Origin: Adiantum capillus-veneris
Taxonomy: Eukaryota > Streptophyta > Polypodiopsida > Polypodiales > Pteridaceae
Reading direction: 5' to 3'
Assembly (NCBI GenBank): GCA_014529385.2
Contig: CM043947.1
Coordinates: 129,477,891 to 129,541,890 of the forward strand
Length of the DNA: 64,000 nt
A model generated the notes under the pieces. That model had not been told where the DNA came from, ran no database searches, and saw nothing but the letters and a program-made list of their open reading frames with translations. The number at the start of each line of letters is the position of its first letter. The first letter of the stretch is position 1. Made by a program: the position numbers and the translations under genes. This document shows, one piece after another, positions 56,570 through 64,000 of the stretch.

Positions 56570-57750
56570 CATGCCGCCGCGAGAACTCAGAATGTCCATC
56601 AGGGCGTTTAAGCTCTTCTTGCCTGCGTACTCGCACTCGTACGGTGTGGGATCACGTCTTGTCATTGACCACTGTCAAAACATACAAAGAATGCATTATG
56701 TTAGAATTTAAAAACCCATAAACCCTAAACTATCAAACATAAAGAGCAATGCAAAAACACTTACAAAATCGGCCTCAAATGATGCCCACCCTCCGCTCCC
56801 CAAGTAATGCGAGCTCTCTGCCTCTACTCGCGCTCTGGCTGCCTCCTTTTGTTGCTTCCACTTGTCGAGATTCTCATGCGCTGCTTTCTTCGCATTCTTC
56901 CAATCTTCTTTGGCCAGCCAATCTGGTCTGTTCCACCCATGCTTGATTGCTTTTTGCACTTTGGAACGCTTGTGCTTGCAGTATTCGTGCATTCGAACCT
57001 TCATCAGGTCTTCATTGAAGCGCTCATCCCGTGTTGGAACGGGAAACTCGTTATGAAGCATGCTGATGACTCTGTCTTTTAAATCACTCGGTACTTCACT
57101 CCAGGTGTTTAGTATGTAGTGTCTAAACACCTGAGAGCAAAGACCGCGCATGCGTGAAATCACCTTCTTGCCTTCATCATCCAAGATGATGCCGCTTCTG
57201 AAGTTGACGGAGTAAGGAAAGCCCTCTCGCCACTGACGCGTGAACCTGGGTATCCCGGCAGGGGTCTCTAGCGGCATGTCGACGGGGGTACGGACGTCAA
57301 GTGTCTCCACTGGAGTCTGGGCCCCGAAGCGAGGAGTGTCCACTGGAGTGACTCCTGGAGGAGTAGCTAGTGGTTTGTAGCCGCTAGGAATGGAGGTCAG
57401 CCGCACAAAACTTGGTGTCGATGGCGATGTCGTGGCTGGTGTCGGGGCGGCCAAAAAAAGGGAGGGTAAAGAGCCTTGTCGAACACGAGGTGGTGTCAAA
57501 ACATCGGTGGCGGCATCCCCACAACAACCGCCACCACTAGAGCGCTGGTGCCTAGACAAGTGTGAAGATCGTCTCGTCGACACCAAAGCTTCGGAGCGTG
57601 CTGAATGCTCTGAAACAAAGGGAGATGCAGTTGGAGTAGGAACGCACGATGGTGCGCCAGTGATGACGCTCCACGTACCATTGTCTCTGCTGGTGTGACA
57701 AAGAAGAAAGAAACTCCTCATCATCCATACCTGCATTAAACACACGAACA
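56570..57750 (-). pseudogene. CACTA second gene, Transposase_24-type
   Basis: The main exon runs from about 57750 to 56765 and a second exon is 56671-56570. A 93-bp GT...AG intron joins them, and another donor (GGTTAGT) follows at 56569. The first 170 residues are Pro/Ser/Thr-rich. Then come 'GKKVISRMRGLCSQVFRHY', 'TWSEVPSDLKDRVISML', 'NEFPV', 'RMHEYCKHKRSKVQKAIKHG', 'RPDWLAKEDWKNAKKAAHEN', and the helical part ending 'GSGGWASFEADF'. This is the pattern of the plant Ptta/En/Spm family (PF03004). An upstream ATG (57728) is in another frame, so either a further exon or a frameshift exists. Its product is thought to bind element ends. Confidence 0.75.
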
Positions 57751-57801
57751 TTTAAACTTAATATTGAATGAATAGAGCAGAAAACATGGACAAGTATACA
57801 A

Positions 57802-57803
<2 letters not shown>

Positions 57804-57836
<33 letters not shown>
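57804..57836. repeat. (GA)n microsatellite
   Basis: GA run of about 33 bp. Confidence 0.95.
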
Positions 57837-57838
<2 letters not shown>

Positions 57839-57889
57839 GAGGGATTCCTGTGTAGAGAGTTTTCGTTGAATGAGGGTGAATTTTTAAAA

Positions 57890-58222
57890 GCACTGCACTT
57901 TGGGTGCGATGGAGACTGAAGCTGCAATCACGAAGGAAGTCCGTATCTGTTCATAGATGTTGCTTGCCCCACCACTAAATCTAGTTGATCGGGTGAAAGA
58001 GATGCTAAGAAGCAGTAGTAGTGCTTCTTAGCGTCTCTTTCACCACTAAATCTAGTTGATTGGGTGAAAGAGACGCTAAGTAAGAAGTAGTAGTGCTTCT
58101 TAGCGTCTAGTTCACCCGATCAATTAGATCTAGCGGTGAGACGAGCTACATCTATGAGCAGAGACAGATCACTCCCTTCACGATTGCAACTTCAGTCTCC
58201 ATCGCACCCGGAGCGCAGTGCT
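57890..58222. repeat. fold-back repeat (about 330 bp)
   Basis: GCACTGCACTTTGGGTGCGA at the left is answered near 58195-58222 by its reverse complement with few mismatches. Inner arms (GGAGACTGAAG/CTTCAGTCTCC, 'TGATCGGGTGAA'/'TTCACCCGATCA') continue the pairing. At the centre, two smaller hairpins of AGACGCTAAGAAGC-type sequence face each other. A long imperfect RNA hairpin would form if it were transcribed. Confidence 0.85.
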
Positions 58223-58537
58223 CGTCGTCCCTGCTTGTGAGAACATACCTAGAGCATACTTACCTGGAGTGGACGCAAAGACCATTAAATACAATGACGC
58301 ATACAAATAGAAATGGACAAAAATCCACGTGAACACAATATATATTATAAAATAGAGCAAAATTGTTCAAAATGGAGAACCCTACAAGAATCCCAACCAT
58401 CTCTTTCTTTTTTGACGTAGAGCTTGAAGGTGCTTGTAGCTTTGGAATGCTCAAAGGCTAGCAGCAACAGAACGCGTTCTTCTTCTATTCAACTTGAGTG
58501 ATGGAAGAGGCAAGTCGATAACTGAGAATTTTCAATC

Positions 58538-58540
<3 letters not shown>

Positions 58541-58614
<74 letters not shown>
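58541..58614. repeat. (GA)n microsatellite
   Basis: GA run of about 74 bp directly upstream of the HMA exon. Confidence 0.95.
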
Positions 58615-58615
<1 letters not shown>

Positions 58616-58634
58616 ACACAATCAAATCTTGCAG

Positions 58635-58722
58635 TCGAAAAACCAGGTGGTGGAGCTGCATGTGGCCATGGATTGCCTAGGATGTGAGCGTAAAATCAAA
58701 AGAGCGTTATACAACATGGAAG
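58635..58722 (+). pseudogene. heavy-metal-associated (HMA) domain exon, isolated
   Basis: The exon encodes 'VVELHVAMDCLGCERKIKRA' and 'LYNMEG', the first half of an HMA domain with the CxxC metal site (Cys-Leu-Gly-Cys). It is preceded by CTTGCAG, a good acceptor, and ends at G|GTACTT, a good donor. Plant HIPP/HPP genes often have an intron exactly after this MEG/MKG position. No second half of the domain was found downstream on this strand; the transposase gene, on the other strand, begins to overlap from 58787. It is therefore an isolated exon, perhaps captured by the CACTA element. Confidence 0.7.
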
Positions 58723-58786
58723 GTACTTAGAGAGCCAGAGTTTTTACAAAACGGAGAAAAATTGTTCAAATACAATATTTATGGCT

Positions 58787-59580
58787 TTAAGAGGTCTCTC
58801 TCTCATCCTCGCATAGCTCAGCATAACTTCCTATATCTATATAGAGCTCTCCGTTTAAACAGATGTCCTCCGTTTCATTTTGTAGATCCTCTGCATGCAC
58901 CCCATAGAGAGGAGCAGCTTGATGCTCATCTGGCACCACCTCAGCGGCTTCTGACTGAGCATCTTCTCCAATCTCCTCCATTGATGCCGCTGTGATTGGC
59001 ACATAGTAACCTTCATACGTCCGTGCACTACGAGGGGCTACCTCTATGACATACCACTAGTTTGATGCAGACTTTGTAGGATGAAATATCACCTGCCAGA
59101 GCCACATAACTTACATGAGAGCTTCCAAGCACATAAATTCTAAAATGGGTATATTAACTATTTACATACTTACTTGTTCACAATGCTCGGGTAGTACAAA
59201 AGTGTCTCTTAGGTCAGTCCATTTCTTAGTTGAATCCACCTCAAGAAAACTAGACTCTCTTCTACCCACAGTAGCGTTGCGACCCTCCATGATAATTTTG
59301 AACCATTGCACGTCGAACAAGTCGACAAAAAATCCTCTATCATCGATCCTCAAAATCTCTTGTAGCGGGCCAAAGTAAGTGAGTTCCACACCACAAGATC
59401 TGCATCAGAGGACCGTCGTCGACTAGACTGTTCAAATTTTGCCATGATTCCACAATCTTGAGTAAAACGCTTTTTGTTGATCCATTCCACCCTAAAATGT
59501 CGACCTTTACACCATGCTGCTGTGTATGACTTATACTACAATGAACAAAGATTATGAGTGGCCGTTCAAACATCTAGAAA
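58787..59580 (-). pseudogene. CACTA transposase gene, DUF4216 and C-terminal part
   Basis: 'ELTYFGPLQEILRIDDRGFF', 'VDLFDVQWFKII' and 'WTDLRDTFVLPEHCEQ' form the DUF4216 pattern, followed by a GT donor (59176-59177). After an intron, 'VIFHPTKSASN', a stop (TAG, 59059-59057) and 'WYVIEVAPRSARTYEG' complete it. A Glu/Asp-rich C-terminus follows to about 58790. The domain is the usual C-terminal companion of the plant tnp2 transposases. The internal stop shows inactivation. Confidence 0.75.
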
Positions 59581-59769
59581 GTCACTAGTCGTACGTTGCA
59601 AACTTACCTTGGTCGCGCAACCCCGAGAGTACTCCCACTCTTTCTCAGTCACTTCTTCACCGCACTGTTGTGAGTTTTTGAATTGGTTGTGCAACCATCT
59701 TAAGCTCATGAATGCTGGTAGGCTCTCCAGACCCGTCGGATAGTGCATCGGTGGTCGTCTTCCCCGTCT

Positions 59770-60380
59770 CTACTCGATTCGTGCCCTTTGTCGCTCTTGC
59801 TTTGTATCCTCATATTGTGAAATCCACTTTTGCATCACTAGATTGTGAAGCATGCAAAATCGGTTGATTTTAGCCTCTAGATCTTCCGTCATCTTCTTCT
59901 CAACATCGAGATTGCACATGACGATCCCAGATATGCGCTCATCATCTATGGTTCTCCATAGCGTGTCCCGGGCTTTATTAAATCCGTCTAGCCACTCTCC
60001 AATGTACACTAGGGACTCTGATACCAGCCAACCTTCTGCCATGCTACCCTCCGGACGTGCCTTCTGACGCATATATCCCTTGAGCGTTTTCATGAAACGT
60101 TCTAAAAAGAACATCCATCTGGAATGTACTGTGCCAGCTATTTCCACCTCATCAACTATGTGAACAAGAAGATGCACCTGAATGGTTAGCATGGTAGTAG
60201 GAAAATGTTTCTCAAATATGCACACAACCTCCGCAGCGTTTAGTTTGGCGAATGGTATGGAGTCTACGTTGATCTCCTTTTGTGAGATCCATTGCACCAA
60301 CTTCGTAAGTTTGTAGATTGTGTTACGGATGTCAAGAGACAAACATCCCTCAATGGAAACCAGTAAAATAAACTGCAAAC
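59770..60380 (-). pseudogene. CACTA transposase gene, DUF4218 part
   Basis: After an acceptor (TTTGCAG, exon from about 60375), the frame reads 'ILLVSIEGCLSLDIRNTIYK', 'FEKHFPTTMLTIQVHLLVHI', 'VEIAGTVHSRWMFFLERFMK' and 'TLKGYMRQKARPEGSMAEGW'. These are the standard DUF4218 blocks (HL.VHL, RWM.P.ER, LK.YV.N.ARPEGS). Over 200 residues are open. DUF4218 follows the tnp2 domain in plant CACTA transposases. Its exact role is unknown. Confidence 0.85.
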
Positions 60381-60447
60381 ACGTGCAGCAATGATATTAA
60401 AGTCCACACACAAATTTGTTACACAATTCCCACTATGATATATTTCA

Positions 60448-60975
60448 CTATGAACATACCTGACACATTTTATGCCAGTCGTGTGACTTCAAACCGGTAA
60501 GCTTTCCTTCTTTAGTAAAACACCTTCGGAGCGAGTGCATTACGCTAGTGGGGGTCTGCACTCTTGGGCTCCACATTTCTAAGGTCAACCTGGCTCCCAA
60601 AGTATCTTTCTTGCTTGTCAGATGGTCCCATAGTTGATTACCCACATTCTTGAATATGTGCATTGGATCGAGCAAGTGATTGATCATGAGTCGGGTCCAG
60701 TATGGTAACTCGTACCATAGAGATAGTCTCTTCATCCCTGGGGGCAATCCGTCGTCACACATCTCCTTCTGCTCTAACCATGTTGGCAGACATCCTCGGT
60801 GGCTCTCTTCCCAAAAATCCGTCGCGTAACACATGATTCTCTAGAAGATACGCTTGATGATCTTCGTAGATTTTCTTCTTCAATGCGGACGCCCTACGTG
60901 CATTTAGTCTAGGTCCACATGCGACACATGCTCTGTATCCACTTGTTTGAAGCCCTGCATGTATACACATGATAA
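60448..60975 (-). pseudogene. CACTA transposase gene, second half of the tnp2 domain
   Basis: The exon starts after ATGCAG at about 60955, with 'SGYRACVACGPRLNARR' and a CxxC pair. 'KKKIYEDHQAYLLENHVLRD' follows. A frame change occurs near 60,830. Then come 'ELPYWTRLMINHLLDPMHIF', where 'H.LD.MHI.KNV' is the family signature with a catalytic Asp, and 'KNVGNQLWDHL'. It ends in 'GKLTGLKSHDWHKMCQ', matching 'GLKSHDCHVLMQ', and a GT donor near 60460. Confidence 0.85.
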
Positions 60976-61029
60976 TAGATCAGCTTGAGAAAAAGAAAGA
61001 GTTACAGTGTTTCAGTGAGGAGTGTAAAT

Positions 61030-61770
61030 CACCTGAGCATTCTGTTAGTCTGGGATAGTCATGCATGGTCCACATTAGAATGCCTCTGATCAAATCATTC
61101 TGTTGACCTGTGTGTCGGATCATATCCACCACTTCTATGCCAATCCGCAATTGTTGTACTCTTCCAATAGTGCACAAAGATACACATCCATATTCTTCAC
61201 TTTATATCGCCCCGGCACAATCAAGCTTAGCGATAGGTGCCCCTTCTTCGTAGTCAACCACGGGGAATGTTGTAGTTGACGATGACAACGGGCCATACAC
61301 TGTAAGATGTTGATCTTTGACCAAATGGATTTATGTCATCCATAGCCACGCCTAAGCGCAAATTTCCAACTTCCCTGGTAAAATCTGACCATGTTTCATC
61401 TATATGTTTCCAGGCTACGCAATCTGCAAGAATCTGTAGCACATCATCCGAAGATTTATTCTCCTCATGCCATGATGTTAGGGCGGCCATGGATTTACAT
61501 TCGAAGAAAAGCTTGATGCAAGGAAGCAGAGGAAAATGTCGCAAAACCTTTTGCAAAATTTTTGTTCCGTGGAGATCTACTCGATATCTCTTGGAATCAC
61601 ATTTCGGACACTTCTCCATGTCTATGTATTCCCCTCTGAAAAGAATGCAATCATTAGGACAAGCGTAGATCGAATTGTAATCCATCCCCAAGTTTCATAA
61701 AATCTTTCTTGCTTCCTCTCGGGAATCTGGCATCACATTATCAGATGGTAGTATGAGCTCTTTGAGCAAT
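61030..61770 (-). pseudogene. CACTA transposase gene, tnp2 catalytic core
   Basis: The exon starts after TGTGTAG (61770). 'LLKELILPSDNVMPDSREEA' leads to an in-frame TGA (61697-61695). Then come 'NSIYACPNDCILFRGEY', 'EKCPKCDSKRYRVD' (zinc-type Cys pairs), 'RLGVAMDDINPFG' (catalytic Asp; usually 'DGFNPFG') and 'SYSVWPVVIVNYNIP'. A one-base shift near 61,262 separates 'WLTTKKGHLSLSLIVPG' and 'NMDVYLCALLEE' from it. A second shift near 61,160 precedes 'GILMWTMHDYPRLTECSG', which ends in a GT donor. The transposase would cut the element ends; the gene is broken. Confidence 0.9.
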
Positions 61771-61866
61771 CTACACAACATAAAAATACGGTACAATTTT
61801 GTAAAAATCTATCAGATCATTATACATCTAGAGTTTTTTTTAAGTAAACTAATTGTAATAGATCAC

Positions 61867-62393
61867 CTGAAAAGCGTTGTGACGCTAGTGTCACTCCATT
61901 CAAACTTTTCCTGCATGTTGAGAAGAACCAGGAGCGCTTTCAATCTAGATACACGTGCTCCATTATACAATGGCGTATCGGCTTCACTATCATCATAGAT
62001 AAGCCTTTCTGAATCCATGATCGTCTTGATCATTTCATCAATCTCGGGCTCAAACATTGCCTCGTTGGGAATGTGGTCTGCATTATCATCCCCCGAGCTG
62101 TCAGAGGCTACATCTTGTGGCCTCACATATGCTGCTTGACCAAAGCGCTTGCGAACACGTCTATTGGGTTGCAAGATTACTGCCTGTTGGCCAGCGTCAG
62201 AGTCCGACGAGTTATAATTGGCAACAACTTGATCTATAATAGATGGATTGAACTCGCCAAATTTGCGAACTTGCTGCAAAGAAACGCGTCTTGTCCGTCG
62301 CACAACATGCTTGCATTGATTACAAGGACATAAGATTCTCGTTGAGAGATAGGTGTTTCGGTTGGACGGCCCCACATCCTCGTCACTACTCAT
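61867..62393 (-). pseudogene. CACTA transposase gene, first exon
   Basis: The ATG at 62393 opens 176 residues that end at a good donor (CAG|GTGATC). 'ILCPCNQCKHVVRRTRR' recalls the Cys/His transposase-associated domain of plant CACTA proteins ('IRCPCVKCRN'). The second half is acidic, with 'EPEIDEMIKTIMDSERLIYD', 'ADTPLYNGARVSRLKALLVL' and 'MQEKF', the standard lead into the tnp2 domain. It joins the exon at 61770 in frame. This exon is free of stops. Confidence 0.85.
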
Positions 62394-62457
62394 AATGAGG
62401 GTAAAAATCTTATAACTTGGACAACAAATTTAATCTTCTATTGGCATTCTTCGTCTT

Positions 62458-62516
<59 letters not shown>

Positions 62517-62981
62517 TTCACACTGTAAACTACCTCACATTCTCTAGTCATGTCCAATCTCCGCACACCTCGGTCTAGAGGTGCACGGAGATCAGAACCA
62601 CCGGGTTATAATCTCGTCTTTATTGGTCAATGCCTATATTTGTGGGTACAAGAAATCTACACACCCACGTCTACATGATAGTGCATGTAGTGGACAAAAC
62701 CTCTTTGCCTCTTCACTAGCTGTAGCATTTCATAGCATTTTAACATCTTTTAAAAGTAGATCTTTGTCTGTAGCATGCAGGTACGCTATTCTTGCAATGT
62801 AGCTGATGCCTGCTCGAAGCACTTAATTCTTACTCTAGATTTGACGAGCTGTGGTGTGTGTCTGTGTGTGTGTGAGAGACTCTTGGAATCGTCATCTTGC
62901 ATCACTAATTTTTGTGTAGGCTTAATTTGCTCTTTCATTGGTTGATCATGATGGCTTATTGTATGGTAGCAGCAGTCAAAC
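62394..62981. other. upstream flank of the CACTA transposase gene
   Basis: CT tract at 62459-62513. No second CACTA terminus was found. CATGTAGTG near 62690 is a poor match. Confidence 0.5.
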
Positions 62982-63048
62982 ATGCAGGTGGAATTGTTGG
63001 TCCGCATGGACTGTCGAGGCTGTGCGCGCAAGAAATTTTCTCATGTAG
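62982..63048 (+). pseudogene. second HMA exon fragment
   Basis: 'MQVELLVRMDCRGCARKK' carries the HMA start and CxxC site (Cys-Arg-Gly-Cys), after ATGCAG that could be an acceptor. The reading then leaves the family ('FSHVGKRS'). It has the same strand and the same half-domain as the exon at 58635, 4.35 kb away. The two differ too much to be a recent duplication. It is broken and has no visible partner exon. Confidence 0.6.
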
Positions 63049-63131
63049 GAAAACGAAGTCTTTTTCAATGTTTTTCATATGAGCAAGTGTTTTTCATACA
63101 ATGCTTACCATCATGAGCGCACCTTCATTGA

Positions 63132-63342
63132 CATGCACTAAAATCTAACCTAAATCTAAAAAAAGCTAGTCCATTGAACATAAATCTAGATCTAATTTAA
63201 TCTTAAACTCAAATAAAGCTAAATCTAATCTAATATAATGCAAATCTAAATCTAACGTAAATAAACATAAATCTAATCTAATATAACTTAAATAAACCTA
63301 AATCTAATCTAACATAAGTCTACATCTAACCTAATCTTTAAT
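63132..63342. repeat. TCTAA-rich minisatellite
   Basis: Degenerate AAATCTAATCTAA-type units recur about fifteen times. The words resemble, but are not, the plant telomere repeat (CCCTAAA). Confidence 0.75.
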
Positions 63343-63760
63343 GTCTTTTGGGATAGTTTCCTACGACGTTAAAACTCTCTTCTTCTCGTGTATGTGTGTG
63401 GGTGTGTGTGCCAATAAAAAGAGAAAAATGGTATAACATTTCTATCACCCAAGTGTGGTATAGTCGGTTATGCCATTTCCCTCTTGAATAACAGGTCTTT
63501 CGTCGGCTAGATCTTTAAGGTCTCTTGAATTAGTTTCCTACGATGTTAAATTAAACTCTCTTCTTCTCGGGTGTGTGTGTGTGTGTGTGGGTGTGTGTGC
63601 ACGCCAATAAAAGGAGGAAAATGGTATAACTTTTCTATCACCCAAGTGTGATGGATTGGTTATGCCATTTCCCTCATGAATAATAGGTCTTGAGTTCAAC
63701 TCCTCGTCGACTAGATCTTTAAGGTCTCTTGGGATAGTTTCCTACGACGTTAAGACTCTC
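63343..63760 (+). repeat. tandem tRNA-like (SINE-like) repeats
   Basis: Two full units and one partial unit start 'TTTCCTACGA[CT]GTTAA' (about 63357, 63532 and 63738). Each full unit has a GT tract and then 'AAGTGTGGTATAGTCGG' or 'AAGTGTGATGGATTGG', like an internal box A. About 45 bp further, the second unit carries GAGTTCAACTCC (63691-63703), like box B. The tRNA-like spacing suggests a tRNA-derived SINE, but no poly-A/T tail or target duplication was defined. Confidence 0.55.
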
Positions 63761-63763
63761 TTC

Positions 63764-63804
63764 TTCTTCTTCTTCTTCTTCTTCTCTCTCTCTCTCTCTT
63801 TGTT

Positions 63805-63853
<49 letters not shown>
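63764..63853. repeat. (CTT)n and (CT)n tracts
   Basis: CTT repeats run directly into two CT tracts. Confidence 0.9.
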
Positions 63854-63857
<4 letters not shown>

Positions 63858-64000
63858 TCTCTCAATGTGTGTGTGTGTGCATTCTTTGTTTATACATGTG
63901 TGTGTGCGTTTTGCGCGTGCGTGCATAGGATTGTTCTCATGATGTAAGAAAACTAGAAAATGTAAAAGTAGCTACCTTGCAAGGAGTTTTTTGTTTAAAA

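Larger units (their letters stand above)
54498..62393 (-). mobile_element. CACTA (En/Spm) DNA transposon, right end not found
   Basis: The left terminus reads CACTACAAGAGG at 54498. Several direct and inverted TATAGCGACG-type subterminal repeats follow (54530-54700; one more at 56513). Two minus-strand gene regions follow in the usual order: tnp2-type transposase with DUF4218 and DUF4216 (62393-58787), then a Transposase_24-type gene (57750-56570). The interval given ends at the start of the transposase gene because no matching right terminus is visible up to 64000. A TTAA element, a fold-back repeat and an HMA exon lie inside. Confidence 0.8.

Noticed and set aside
57108-57123. TGTAGTG followed by TCT as a CACTA right end
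   Set aside because: Lies inside the Transposase_24-type coding region; chance match.
62685-62700. CATGTAGTG as the CACTA right terminus
   Set aside because: Only the first seven bases match the left end (CACTACA). The following triplet GAC does not match TCT, and no subterminal repeats are nearby.
63132-63760. CRISPR-like array
   Set aside because: Repeats are degenerate and tandem without unique spacers, and this is a plant nuclear sequence.

Overview
The window is nuclear DNA of a land plant, most likely a seed plant. The evidence is plant-type transposons (a Ty3/gypsy chromovirus, an L1-type LINE with DUF4283-like and CCHC regions, and a CACTA/En-Spm element with tnp2, DUF4218, DUF4216 and Transposase_24 domains), a spliced plant-type LRAT/NC-domain gene, and very abundant (GA/CT)n microsatellites. 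The species cannot be told from the sequence. No rRNA gene, canonical tRNA gene, operon or CRISPR array was seen. Almost everything is mobile-element DNA in layers of nested insertion; one intact-looking host gene is present.

Layout. 1-5.06 kb: gene-poor DNA with GA microsatellites, a small stem-loop repeat in two copies and a 1.2-kb inverted-repeat element (3450-4640) flanked by a 10-bp duplication. 5.06-6.73 kb: a solo LTR with target duplication CATTA. 8.59-18.02 kb: an older 0.39-kb LTR split by a complete but decayed chromovirus (8959-17984; LTRs of 1.6 kb, target duplication ATCAC, tRNA-Met-type primer site). Its pol region lacks the first half of RT and carries an 895-bp tandem duplication. 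18-25.2 kb: decayed retroelement remnants, including a minus-strand LINE tail, two related LTRs and two copies of a gag-like region. 27.0-29.96 kb: the LRAT/NC-domain gene on the minus strand, two exons, with a LINE ORF1 remnant in its intron. 30-33.7 kb: tandem repeats and a GC-rich palindromic MITE-like unit.

34.1-47.3 kb: an L1-type LINE (ORF1, then endonuclease, RT and a zinc-finger-like C-terminus), full of stops and frameshifts. It is split at 39,201/46,768 by a 7.6-kb LTR element without recognisable pol genes. The centre of that element is an 0.9-kb-arm palindrome made of its own R-U5-primer-site sequence. 47.3-54.5 kb: short LINE tails, a decayed ribosomal protein eL36 copy, a possible dehydrin-like fragment and long microsatellites. 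54.5-62.4 kb: a minus-strand CACTA element whose left terminus, both gene regions and tnp2 catalytic area are visible. A 1.34-kb TTAA-flanked element with piggyBac-like ends (54954-56295) sits inside it, together with a fold-back repeat and a plus-strand heavy-metal-associated (HMA) exon. 62.4-64 kb: a second HMA exon fragment, a TCTAA-rich minisatellite and tandem tRNA-like (SINE-like) repeats.

The genes do not form a pathway. The order of events can be read instead: old LTR then chromovirus; LINE then LTR element; CACTA then TTAA element. The most unusual items are the TTAA/piggyBac-like element, the strong-stop-DNA palindrome, and the complementary CU/GA tracts at the two ends of the LRAT-gene intron.
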